The position numbers and the translations under genes were made by a program. Under the pieces are notes generated by a model, which saw only the letters and a list, made by a program, of their open reading frames with translations, was not told where the DNA came from and did not search any database. This document shows positions 8,013-16,400 of a DNA stretch of 35,099 bases, piece by piece (position 1 is the first letter of the stretch; every line of letters begins with the position of its first letter). Source of the DNA: Candidatus Geothermincola secundus (GTDB lineage: Bacteria; Actinomycetota; Geothermincolia; Geothermincolales; Geothermincolaceae); contig JACVIY010000010.1 in the NCBI GenBank assembly GCA_015711755.1, forward strand, positions 1-35,099. Reading direction: 5' to 3'.

Positions 8013-8408
8013 TCAGACCTGTTCCTCGTAGGGAAGTCCGGCCCGCCTTTCCTCCAGGATGAATCCCGCCTTCAACCAAAGGGGGTAGGTGGCGAAGAGG
8101 GCGGCGGCTATGGCATGGCCGCGGGGAGTGACGTTCTCGTGGTCGAAATGAAAGACGCCAGAGTTTATCATCCAGTCGCGCCCAGATTCCGCCCCGCACA
8201 TCTCCCAGATCCAGCGGGTCCATTCCAGGTTGAAGTAAAGGGATATACTGGTCACGTAGAAGATGCCCAGAGTGGCCAGGGAAAGAGCCCGGTTGGCCTT
8301 CTTCCTTTTGGCCTCGTCGGAGAACAAGCGCCTGGTTATCTTTCCCAGGGTCCAGCCGATGGAGACCAGCCACGGGCCATCGATGAGAAAGCTGTCATAG
8401 GGCAACAT
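8013..8408 (-). CDS. Small membrane protein downstream of GntR regulator
   Basis: A 131-residue protein with probable membrane stretches near residues 10-25 (LVSIGWTLG), 43-58 (LATLGIFYVTSISLYF) and 98-115 (AIAAALFATYPLWLKAGF). The centre is Trp-rich (EWTRWIWEM), and a conserved-looking polar segment, HFDHENVTPRGHA, lies before the last helix. I do not recognise the family. The ATG at 8408 is chosen because GGGAGGT lies eight bases before it; the GTG at 8417 overlaps that site. It starts 26 bases after the GntR gene stop on the same strand, so it is probably in the same operon and may be controlled by that regulator. Confidence 0.7.
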   Translation of the reverse strand: MLPYDSFLIDGPWLVSIGWTLGKITRRLFSDEAKRKKANRALSLATLGIFYVTSISLYFNLEWTRWIWEMCGAESGRDWMINSGVFHFDHENVTPRGHAIAAALFATYPLWLKAGFILEERRAGLPYEEQV

Positions 8409-8434
8409 GCTCGACACCTCCCGCTCTCGTTCGA

Positions 8435-9187
8435 CTACTTACGCGCCCGCCCCGTCGCCGGGGTTGCCGTCTTCCTTTTATCCAGTCCGAAAACCTTGAA
8501 GACCTGCTTTTTGCCGTATTCCAGATAGCGCTTCATCTTCCTAGCTGCGGCCCCTTCATCCCCCCTCTCCACCGCATCGACCACCTCTTCCTGCAATCTT
8601 CTGACCTTCCGGGAGTCCTGGGCGGTGGCGGCATACAGATCCCTGAACTCCACGTAAACGGGCCTGATGGAGTTGATGAGGAAGAGATAGAAGATGTTGG
8701 AACTGGCCTGGGCGAGGGCATAGAAGAACTCCAATTCCAGCATCTGCACCTCCGGCACCTCGCGAGCCTCATTCAGCTGGGCCAGGAGCAGGCGCAGTTT
8801 CTCCAGGTCCTCGTTTGAGCGGCGCAGGGCCGCCCTGCGGGCAAGCTCCAAGCCCACCACTTCTCGGGCTTCGAAGAGGTCCACGATGAGGCGGGGATTG
8901 GCGGCGGCCTGGGAGAGCAGCAGCCCTCCCAGGAGTTCGATGCGAGCGTTGGAGTAGATGTCCAGGACTCGCGTTCCGTCTCCGTGCCTGATGGACAGCA
9001 GCCCCAGCTGCTCCAATCTTTTCAGCGCCTCGCGTAAGGTGGTGCGGTTTACTCCCAGCTCGGCCGCGAGTTCCCGTTCGGGAGGCAGACGGTCCCCCGG
9101 CCGATAGGCGCCGCTGAAGATGAGCGATTGTATTTGCTGCATGACCTGCTGCGATGCGCTAGTCCGTTTGATGGGCTCGAAGGCCAT
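8435..9187 (-). CDS. GntR-family transcriptional regulator, FadR subfamily
   Basis: A 250-residue regulator. The N-terminal winged helix-turn-helix (about residues 8-75) contains GDRLPPERELAAELGVNRTT and LREALKRLEQLGLLSIRHGDGTRV, textbook GntR. The all-helical C-terminal domain (about 85-225) resembles FadR/FCD ligand-binding domains, which sense acyl-CoAs or small carboxylates. ATG 9187 is preferred over the TTG at 9217 because GAGAGGGG precedes it and the protein then begins directly before the HTH. A sigma70-like promoter (TTGACG-17-TAGACT) and a palindrome lie upstream, consistent with autorepression. The effector is unknown; fatty-acid or organic-acid control is suggested only by the subfamily. 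Confidence 0.9.
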   Translation of the reverse strand: MAFEPIKRTSASQQVMQQIQSLIFSGAYRPGDRLPPERELAAELGVNRTTLREALKRLEQLGLLSIRHGDGTRVLDIYSNARIELLGGLLLSQAAANPRLIVDLFEAREVVGLELARRAALRRSNEDLEKLRLLLAQLNEAREVPEVQMLELEFFYALAQASSNIFYLFLINSIRPVYVEFRDLYAATAQDSRKVRRLQEEVVDAVERGDEGAAARKMKRYLEYGKKQVFKVFGLDKRKTATPATGRARK

Positions 9188-9206
9188 GATCGCCCCTCTC
9201 TCAAAA

Positions 9207-9223
9207 GGTTGGACCAATCAACC
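9207..9223. promoter_or_regulatory. Candidate GntR operator palindrome
   Basis: TTGG-A-CCAA (9209-9217) sits inside a larger repeat GGTTG ... CAACC (9207-9223), just downstream of the -10 box of the regulator's promoter. FadR-type regulators often bind short TGGT/ACCA-type palindromes in their own promoter. Assignment as the operator is inference from position and symmetry. Confidence 0.45.
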
Positions 9224-9229
9224 ATCCAT

Positions 9230-9258
9230 AGTCTACAGGGGCATGGATCCTTCGTCAA
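9230..9258 (-). promoter_or_regulatory. Promoter of GntR-membrane protein operon
   Basis: On the minus strand, TTGACG (-35, 9253-9258), a 17-base spacer and TAGACT (-10, 9230-9235) form the best sigma70-type promoter in this part of the window. The expected start near 9223 gives a leader of about 36 bases. Confidence 0.65.
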
Positions 9259-9359
9259 CGGCGGTGAGACCGATCATGGCGTCGGAGGAATTGGATGATA
9301 TCATCTGGGATGATCAGGCGGTTAAGGCGGAGATCCCAGGGATAATATTAGGTTGATGT

Positions 9360-9590
9360 ATGGAGGGAAAACGCTGCGCGGACTGCCGCTGGCGTCCGTC
9401 TTCCGTAGGGTGCGCGGGGGCCCTCTGCCTCCTCAAAGGCATGGCAGTTGAGGAATACGGGCCGCCGTGCCCTGATCTCTGCGAGGAGGGCGGGATGCTC
9501 GCCGAAGAAGGGAAGTGCGGGCACGGAGGAGGGGAGAGCCCTTGCGTTACAAGGCCGGCGGGGGGGTACCGAGGGAGGCAGGGCCGATGA
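9360..9590 (+). CDS. Small Cys-rich protein coupled to DUF1786 gene
   Basis: A 76-residue ORF with eight cysteines, including CADC near the N terminus, then CAGALC, CPDLC, and later single cysteines, a pattern that suggests metal or Fe-S binding. Its TGA (9588-9590) overlaps the ATG of the next gene as ATGA, a strong sign that both are translated and coupled. It begins with ATG and has no Shine-Dalgarno sequence; an AT-rich gataatatta run 10-20 bases upstream could be a -10 box giving a very short leader. The last 20 residues are Gly/Arg-rich and unremarkable. I do not recognise the family. The overlap and cysteine pattern are the evidence that it is real. Confidence 0.55.
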   Translation: MEGKRCADCRWRPSSVGCAGALCLLKGMAVEEYGPPCPDLCEEGGMLAEEGKCGHGGGESPCVTRPAGGYRGRQGR

Positions 9591-10666
9591 AGATACTGGC
9601 GGTGGACATCGGAGCAGGGACCCGCGACATCCTTTTCTATGATTCCTCCAAACGCCTCGAGAACTGCATCAAGATGGTGCTTCCCTCGCCAGGCCCCCTC
9701 TATGCGAACAGGGTGGCTGAGGAGACGGCCAGGTCCAGCGATCTATTACTCGAAGGTTGCGTAGTCGGCGGGGGGCCGTTGACCCGGGCGGTGAAGAGGC
9801 ATGTGCAATCGGGCCTCAGGGTGTATGCGGAACGGGAAGCCGCCTTCTGCTTGAGGAACAACCTAGAGGACGTGCTGGAGATGGGAGTGGAGTTGGTGGA
9901 GGGGCGGCCGGAGGGTTTCCGGGGCGCCGTCCTCAGACTGGACGAGCTCGACCTGCAGCCCTTGGAGAGTTTGTTGCTGTCCGTGGGGGAGAGTCTCCAG
10001 GAAGTTGACGCCGCGGCGGTGGCGGTGCAGGACCACGGCACCTACGGCAAAGGGCAGAGCAACCGTAAGACACGGATGGAGTGGATGCGGGCGACCCTGC
10101 TGGAGGATCCCCGGCCGTCCCGGCTCGCCTACACCGTTTCCACGCTGCCCCCTCGCTTTCCCCGCATGCGGTCGGCCCTGGAGAGGTTGAGGCAGCAGCT
10201 CTCCTGTGAGGCGCTGCTGGTCATGGACACCGCTCCCGCGGCGGTGATCGGATGCATGGCCGATCCCATGGTGCAGGAAAGGGCCTCGGGAAATCTGCTG
10301 CTGGTGAACGCGGGAAACGGCCATACCATGGCCTGCCTGCTGGGAGGGGGCAGGGTGCTGGGACTCCTGGAGCATCACACCGCCCGCCTCGAACCCTCGT
10401 CATTCGGGTCATACCTGGAGGCCTTCTGCTCGGGAAAGGCCGCGGATGAAGATGATTTCATGCGAGACGGGCACGGCCTCTTCTACCTGGACGAGCCGCC
10501 GGGCATGAGGAACATTGACATGGTCGCGGTGACCGGACCCAACCGCGAGATGATGCTGAAGAGCGGCCTCGAGGTCTATTTCCCTTCGCCGGGCGGGGAT
10601 ATGATGATGACCGGGCCCATGGGATTGGTCTCCTCCGTTCTGGAGAAAGAACGAGAATGGCAGTAA
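9587..10666 (+). CDS. DUF1786-family protein (ASKHA-like fold)
   Basis: A 359-residue protein starting MKILAVDIGAGTRDILFYD, a phosphate-1-type motif of actin/Hsp70/sugar-kinase ATPases. It is typical of the DUF1786 family, which is often labelled a putative pyruvate-formate-lyase-activating enzyme without experimental support. A second glycine-rich motif (GNLLLVNAGNGHTMACLLGG, about residues 235-255) resembles the phosphate-2/adenosine region. Radical SAM cysteines are absent, so the activating-enzyme label is doubtful. The ATG at 9587 has GGGAGG upstream and overlaps the preceding stop; the ORF-track start at 9515 lies inside the upstream gene. It converges on the DUF3786 gene. Function is unknown; nucleotide binding is inferred. 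Confidence 0.75.
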   Translation: MKILAVDIGAGTRDILFYDSSKRLENCIKMVLPSPGPLYANRVAEETARSSDLLLEGCVVGGGPLTRAVKRHVQSGLRVYAEREAAFCLRNNLEDVLEMGVELVEGRPEGFRGAVLRLDELDLQPLESLLLSVGESLQEVDAAAVAVQDHGTYGKGQSNRKTRMEWMRATLLEDPRPSRLAYTVSTLPPRFPRMRSALERLRQQLSCEALLVMDTAPAAVIGCMADPMVQERASGNLLLVNAGNGHTMACLLGGGRVLGLLEHHTARLEPSSFGSYLEAFCSGKAADEDDFMRDGHGLFYLDEPPGMRNIDMVAVTGPNREMMLKSGLEVYFPSPGGDMMMTGPMGLVSSVLEKEREWQ

Positions 10667-10763
10667 AACTATCGCGGTAGCCGCTTGGTTGTTTCGGTCC
10701 GACGCTCTATTTTCGCCGTAAAACGCACGGAGGTCCCATTGCCCGCGCGGGAGACGGGAATCC

Positions 10764-11435
10764 TCAATCGACCATCCAGAGAGAGGAGTCCTTTGCTCGG
10801 TAATCTTTTCCCGAGAGCCTTAACAGGAGCACGGACAGCTGAACGGCCAGCACCTTTAGATCATCGGTGTTGAGGTAATGCGAGCAGCATCGGTCGAAAA
10901 GCACCTTGGCCTCCGGCGGGAACTCCTCATCGCCGCCGTGCAGGACCATCAGGAGGGGGACGCGGGGAAATGCTTTGAAGGAGAAGGACTCATCGCCGAA
11001 ATCCTCGAGCTGCCCTCCGAGCATCGGAGCCACTGAGGCAAGGGAGCCCGGCGCCCAACCGAAGGCCTCCGCCAGCGGACGTTCCACGGTCGGGGGGATG
11101 GTGGCGGCATAGAAAAGCCCTCCGGGAAGGTCGCGGTATGCCACCCATTCTCCTGTGATCGGGGAGCCGTCCGCTTTTTTCAGGTAGCGGAGAGCGAGCA
11201 TCCTCAGAGAGAAAAGATCCACGGGAGGCGGGAGTATGATCCGTGGTCCGGGAAATTCCACGCGAAGCGGATATCCGAAGCATTCGGATAAGAGAACGAT
11301 ACCCCCCTCCCGCCTTTCCAAATCGAAGCCGCTCAGGGAAGCTGCACTCTCCGGATCAACAGAGGCCGCTTCGCGAACCGCTTTATCCCAAGCTTCACTC
11401 CGCCTGTCATCCGCTTCACCGAAGGGGGCGCTCAC
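10764..11435 (-). CDS. DUF3786-family protein
   Basis: A 223-residue soluble protein that matches the general layout of DUF3786: an early LSGFDLERREG/VEFPG-type beta region, then ALRYLKKADG, the GEWVAYRDLPGGLFYA motif, and a C-terminal helical part with FPPEAKVLFDRCCSHYLNTDD. DUF3786 proteins occur mainly in anaerobes, often near corrinoid and Fe-S proteins, and their function is unknown. It starts with GTG at 11435, whose first bases overlap the TGA of the small ORF just upstream (GTGA), so translation is probably coupled. It converges on the DUF1786 gene with a 97-base gap that holds no obvious terminator. Confidence 0.75.
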   Translation of the reverse strand: MSAPFGEADDRRSEAWDKAVREAASVDPESAASLSGFDLERREGGIVLLSECFGYPLRVEFPGPRIILPPPVDLFSLRMLALRYLKKADGSPITGEWVAYRDLPGGLFYAATIPPTVERPLAEAFGWAPGSLASVAPMLGGQLEDFGDESFSFKAFPRVPLLMVLHGGDEEFPPEAKVLFDRCCSHYLNTDDLKVLAVQLSVLLLRLSGKDYRAKDSSLWMVD

Positions 11436-11584
11436 TTCGATGCGGTGCCCTCGCTGTCCCCCGCCTTTTCTTCACCCGTGGTGATGGGGCTTCGATCGGT
11501 TCGGGACGAGCGGCAGGCGCTTCGGGAATAACGGCCCTTGAACGCCCAGAAATCCGGCTCGATCTGCTTCATCACCTTAAGCAT
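11432..11584 (-). CDS. Small basic ORF coupled to DUF3786 gene
   Basis: This 50-codon ORF is too short for the ORF track. It starts at ATG 11584 (MLKVMKQIEPDFWAFKGRYS) and ends TCG AAG TGA, with the TGA overlapping the GTG of the DUF3786 gene. AGGAG lies at 11587-11591, too close for the first ATG but well placed for an in-frame GTG at 11575, so the true start may be there. A good promoter lies 25 bases upstream. The N-terminal part looks protein-like; the tail is Ser/Arg/Thr-rich and may be unstructured. No family is recognised. It could be a leader ORF whose translation controls DUF3786 expression. Confidence 0.5.
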   Translation of the reverse strand: MLKVMKQIEPDFWAFKGRYSRSACRSSRTDRSPITTGEEKAGDSEGTASK

Positions 11585-11608
11585 CACTCCTTTTATCTTT
11601 CAACATAC

Positions 11609-11636
11609 ATTCTATCTTTTTTACAATAGTATTCAA
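11609..11636 (-). promoter_or_regulatory. Promoter of small ORF-DUF3786 operon
   Basis: On the minus strand, TTGAAT (11631-11636), a 16-base spacer and TAGAAT (11609-11614) lie in the most AT-rich stretch of the region. The expected start near 11602 gives a leader of about 18 bases containing AGGAG. Confidence 0.6.
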
Positions 11637-11639
11637 TAT

Positions 11640-11992
11640 AAACGACAGTTCTCCTTCTAGCTAAAAGGGAACTTCTGCCGAGGCGATGTCCGATGGCGAT
11701 AACCGTTTGGCGCTACCGATGTTCACGCGAAAGAGCGGCGAGTGGGTCGTCTGATTCAAGGGAGGACTGGAAGGGCGGCGCATGACGAGGGGTGCGGTAT
11801 GGCGTAAAAGAGCGGGATGATGTATAACAATGACCGCGGCGCGGGACGCTGCTTATCTGATATTGACGGATCGGGTTGCCCGGAGTGGTCCGCGGTTATA
11901 GAATAGCAACCGCATAGAACCGATAAGTCAATTATGGTATCTTTTAAGAAAGCCGGCTGATTCGCGCAAGAGGCGGAACAGGAGGTAGGGAG
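11640..11992. other. Intergenic control region upstream of hdr operon
   Basis: These 353 bases separate the divergent DUF3786 and hdr operons. Besides the promoter at 11876-11904 and the AGGAGG ribosome binding site just before hdrC, I see no gene, no clear riboswitch and no long inverted repeat. The plus-strand leader is about 80 bases. A roughly 190-base stretch at 11660-11850 is unexplained. Confidence 0.5.
11876..11904 (+). promoter_or_regulatory. Promoter of hdr-fdh operon
   Basis: TTGCCC (11876-11881), a 17-base spacer and TAGAAT (11899-11904) are followed by an AT-rich initial transcribed region. With +1 near 11911 the leader is about 80 bases, long enough for regulation, though no fold was identified by eye. 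Confidence 0.6.
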
Positions 11993-12529
11993 ATGATACA
12001 CACCCTCACGCCCGATCTGGAAAGGGAAGTGGAGAGGCGGAGCGGGCAAAAGGCCAGGAACTGCTTCCAATGCGGCAAGTGCAGCACCGGATGCCTCTTC
12101 AACTTCGCCATGGACATACTCCCCCATCAAGTCATCAAACTCGTTCAGTACGGACAGAAAGAAAGGCTGCTCTCGAGCGGAACCATATGGATATGCGCCT
12201 CTTGCGAGACCTGCACGGTGAGGTGCCCCAATGAGATCGAGGTGGCCAGGGTCATAGACACCCTGCGCCAGATGGCCCTGGAGGAAGGAGCGGTTCCCGC
12301 CGACAGGAAGATTCCCATCTTCCACAAATGCTTTCTGGGGAACATAGCTGCCACCGGGCGCATAAGCGAGCCGGTGCTCATGGGATCCTACAAAACCCTC
12401 TCGGGCGACCTCTTCTCAGACATCGGCCTGGCCGTGAACATGCTGGCCAAAGGGAAGATTAAGCTCATCCCCCAGATGGTAAAGGGCCGCCGGGAAGTTC
12501 GGCGCATCTTCAAGGAGGCTGCAAGATGA
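11993..12529 (+). CDS. hdrC: Heterodisulfide reductase-like subunit C
   Basis: A 178-residue soluble Fe-S protein with two [4Fe-4S] motifs: CFQCGKCSTGC (about residues 24-34) and CASCETCTVRCP (about 68-79). This is the standard HdrC layout. HdrC carries electrons between the flavin subunit HdrA and the catalytic subunit HdrB. ATG 11993 is preceded by AGGAGG. Its TGA overlaps the hdrB ATG (ATGA), so the two should be made in equal amounts. In bacteria without methanogenesis such subunits belong to bifurcating complexes whose disulfide or other acceptor is often unknown. The C-terminal 60 residues form a helical tail typical of the family. Confidence 0.93.
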   Translation: MIHTLTPDLEREVERRSGQKARNCFQCGKCSTGCLFNFAMDILPHQVIKLVQYGQKERLLSSGTIWICASCETCTVRCPNEIEVARVIDTLRQMALEEGAVPADRKIPIFHKCFLGNIAATGRISEPVLMGSYKTLSGDLFSDIGLAVNMLAKGKIKLIPQMVKGRREVRRIFKEAAR

Positions 12530-13398
12530 GGGAATTCGCGTACTTCCCGGGTTGCTCCCAGGGATCCTCGGCTCATGAATACGGCGAATCGGCTGTTGCT
12601 GCGGCGGAAGCTCTGGGTATAGGGCTGCGGGAGATACCCGATTGGAGCTGCTGCGGCGCTTCCTCCGGGCATATGACCAACCACCTCCTGTCGGTGGCCT
12701 TGCCCGCGCGGAACCTGGCTATAGCTTCGGAGATGGGGCTGGACGTTGCGGTGGTCTGCGCCGCCTGCTACAACCGCTTGCGGGGAGCCCAGCGGGAACT
12801 GCTGGAGGATGAGGGTTTGGCCTCGAAGGTTGAGGGGATGCTCGGGAAAGACCCGCGCTTCCGCGGGGAAGTGCTTCACCTCCTGGACATAATCTTTCGC
12901 GAGGTCGGTCTGGAAGAGCTGAAGGAGCGGGTCTCCCGTCCCTTGAAGGAATTGAAGCCGGTCTCCTACTACGGCTGTCTCATGGCCCGTCCCCGCGGGC
13001 TGATGACCGAGGACGACTACGAGAACCCTCAACGCATGGATCGTTTGTTGGAGGCGCTGGGGGCCGAGGTGCGTGGATGGTCGTACAAGACCGACTGCTG
13101 CGGCGGCTCCCTCTCCTTGACCCGCACGGATATCGTGGTGAAGCTGGTCAACCGGCTTTTCGAGGCCGCCGAGGAAGCCGGGGCCGACTGCATCGTGACC
13201 GCCTGTCCCATGTGTTTAGCCAACCTGGAGATGCGGCAGGCCGAGGGAACCCTGAGCTATAAGGCGCCGCATCAACTGCCGGTCTTTTTCTTCACCGAAC
13301 TCATCGCCTTAGCCTTGGGTCTGGATGGAGCCAGGAAATGGTTCCCCAAGCACCTGATCGACCCCCAGCCCCTTCTCAGGGGCGCGGGCCTTCTTTAG
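12526..13398 (+). CDS. hdrB: Heterodisulfide reductase-like subunit B
   Basis: A 290-residue protein with two CCG (cysteine-rich) domains: SCCGASSG with VCAACYN in the first half, and DCCGG with CPMC in the second (about residues 180-240). In methanogen HdrB each CCG domain holds a noncubane [4Fe-4S] cluster that cleaves the CoM-S-S-CoB disulfide. Both cysteine sets look complete, so the protein should be able to carry two such clusters. Without methanogenesis genes here, its substrate is probably a different disulfide or a redox partner. The first residues, EFAYFPGCSQGSSA, match the usual HdrB start. It lies inside the operon, overlapping hdrC by four bases, with hdrA starting nine bases later. 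Confidence 0.93.
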   Translation: MREFAYFPGCSQGSSAHEYGESAVAAAEALGIGLREIPDWSCCGASSGHMTNHLLSVALPARNLAIASEMGLDVAVVCAACYNRLRGAQRELLEDEGLASKVEGMLGKDPRFRGEVLHLLDIIFREVGLEELKERVSRPLKELKPVSYYGCLMARPRGLMTEDDYENPQRMDRLLEALGAEVRGWSYKTDCCGGSLSLTRTDIVVKLVNRLFEAAEEAGADCIVTACPMCLANLEMRQAEGTLSYKAPHQLPVFFFTELIALALGLDGARKWFPKHLIDPQPLLRGAGLL

Positions 13399-13407
13399 GA
13401 GGTGGGC

Positions 13408-16400
13408 ATGTCAGCGAAGAAAGCGAGAAAAAAGGAACAACCGGCGCCCGACAGCGGCTCCCCCATTGGGGCGGCGCTGGTGGTAGGAGGCGGGGTCGGC
13501 GGCATACAGGCCTCCCTTGATCTGGTGAGCTTGGGTTACCGCGTTTATCTCACGGATTCCGGACCTTCCATAGGCGGGGTCATGGGTATGCTGGACAAGA
13601 CTTTTCCCACCAACGAATGCTCTATGTGCATACTCTCGCCCAAGATGGTGGAGGTGGCTTCCAATGACAATATAGAGGTCATAACCCTGGCAGACGTGGA
13701 GGAGATCGCCGGAGAGGCCGGTGATTTCACCGTGACCCTGCGGGTGAGGCCGCGCTACGTTGACGTGGAGAAGTGCACGGGCTGCGGTGACTGCACCGCC
13801 AAGTGCCCGGTGAAGGTCCCCAATCCCTATGACGCCGGTCTGGGCATCACCCGCAACATCCGCGTTCCTTTCCCCCAAGCGGTCCCCGGAGCGGCTTTCA
13901 TCGACCCCGCCACCTGTCGTTACTTCACCAAGGGAAAATGCGGCAACTGCGTCAAGGTATGCCAGGCCAAGGCCATCGATTTCGAGCAGAAGGAGGAGAT
14001 GCGGCAGCTGAAGGTGGGGGCCGTGATCTTGGCACAGGGCTTCACGCCCTTCGACCCTCGGCTCAAACCCGAGTATGGTTACGGGGTCTTCCCCAACGTC
14101 ATCACCTCCCTGGAATTCGAGAGGATCCTCGGTGCCAACGGACCCACCTCTGGGCATGTCATCCGGCCTTCCGACGGAAAAGAGGTGCGCAAGCTGGCTT
14201 TCGTGCAGTGCGTGGGCTCGCGGGACTGCCTGGTGAATCGGGGGTACTGTTCCAGCGTATGCTGCATGTACGCCACCAAGCAGTCGCTCATCGCCAAGGA
14301 GCATCTGGCCACGGTGGAGCCAACCATCTTCTACATTGACATCCGAGCTTACGGCAAGGACTTCGAACGCTATTACCAGAACGCCGCGGCGCGGCACGGG
14401 GTGCGCTACGTGCGGGGGCTGGTCTCCGGCATCAGGGAGAGGCAGAGGACCAAGGACCTCCTTCTGCGCTACCTGGATGATTCCGGGTGCATGCAGGAGG
14501 AGGAATTCGACATGGTGGTGCTCTCCATCGGGCTGGAGCCGCCGCGCGGTCTCACCAGTGGCCTCGGCGTCGGCCTGAACGAGCACGGCTTTCTTCAGAG
14601 CGATAAGTTCCAGATATTCCAGAGCACCAGGGAAGGGGTGATGGTATGCGGGGCGGCCCAGGAGCCCCGGGACATACCCGATACCGTCACCTTGGCCTCG
14701 GCGGCGGCTGCGCGGGCCTCGCAGATCATCCACGCCGGCAGGAACACTCTGCTGACCCGAACGGAGTATCCGCCTGAGCGAGACGTGAAGGGAGAGGAAC
14801 CGCGGGTGGGGGTAATCATCTGCCGCTGCGGCTCCAACATCGGGGGCTTCGTGGACGTGCCTAAGGTAGTGGAGTACGCGCGCACCCTGCCGGGGGTGGC
14901 ATGGGCGGAGGAGCGCATCTACGCCTGTTCTCAGGACGCTCAGGAGTGGATACGCCAAAAAGTGAGGGAGCACGGGCTCAACCGGCTGGTGGTGGCCTCC
15001 TGCACCCCCCGCACCCATCAGCCGCTTTTTCAGGAAACGCTGCGCACCGCGGGGCTCAACAAGTATCTGTACGAGATGGCCAATATCCGCGAGCATTGCT
15101 CCTGGGTGCACATGCAGGAGCCGGAGAAGGCCACCCGCAAGGCCCGCTACCTGGTGAGGATGGCGGTGGAGAAGGCCCGCCTGCTGGAACCCTTGCAGGA
15201 AGGGGAGAGCGAGGTGATCCCTCGCGCCCTGGTTCTCGGGGGAGGCGTGGCGGGCATGAACGCGGCCCTGTCCCTGGCCCGCTCCGGTTTCCCCGTATAT
15301 CTGGTGGAGAAGGAGGAGGAGCTGGGGGGGCTGGCCCGCAGCATCCGCATATCCCAAAAGGGCGAGGACGTGCAGGCCTACCTCCGGGATCTGATAGGAC
15401 AGGTAGAGAAGGAGGAGCTAATCAGCGTTTTCCTCGGTCACCGGGTTGTGGACATAGGCGGGTACGTGGGCAAGTTCCGGACTCTGGTCAGGGACAGCGA
15501 AGGCAGGGAGAGCCTGCTGGAGCACGGCGCCATCATCTTGGCCACCGGCGGAAGGCAGCATCGGCCCGCGGAGGATTATCTGTATGGAAAGGATGAGAGG
15601 GTCATCACCCAGTGGGAACTGGAGGAACGGCTGGAGGAAGAGGGGGCGGAGGCGCCGCGAAGCGTGGTCATGATCCAGTGCGTGGGGTCCCGCGATGACC
15701 GGCGCCCCTGGTGCTCCAAGGTATGTTGCACCGAGGCGGTCAAGAATGCCCTTGCGGTAAAAGAGCGGTGGCCGCAAGCGCAGGTTTACGTGCTGTATCG
15801 CGACATCCGCACCTACGGTTTCCGGGAAGACCTCTACCGCCGGGCCCGAGAGAAGGGGGTCACCTTCATAAGGTTCGCGGATGACGTCAGCCCTACCGTC
15901 AACAACCTCGGGGTGAAGCTCCAGGTGGCGGTTAAAGACGCCGCTTTGGGAGGGGAGACAGTCTATCTCGATGCCGACCTTCTGGTTCTGTCGGTAGGCG
16001 TGGAGCCCAACCCGGACAACGGCGAGCTCGCTCCCATGCTCAAGGTGCCGCTCAATGCGGACGGCTTCTTCCTGGAAGCCCATATGAAGCTGCGGCCCGT
16101 GGATTTTTCCACTGACGGCGTGTTCCTTTGCGGCTTGGCCCACGCTCCCAAGTCGATCGAGGAGTCGGTGGCCCAGGCGGTGGCGGCCGCCGCTAGGGCG
16201 GAGACGGTGCTGGCGAAGGACCGCATCATCACCGAAGGCGTGGTGGCCCAGGTCGACGAGTCGTCCTGCTCGGGTTGTCGCACCTGCGTGGCCCTGTGCC
16301 CCTTCGAGGCCATAACCTTCGACGAGACCAAGGGGGTCGCCCGGGTGAACACCTCGCTGTGCAAGGGATGCGGGACCTGCACGGCCGCCTGCACCGCAGG

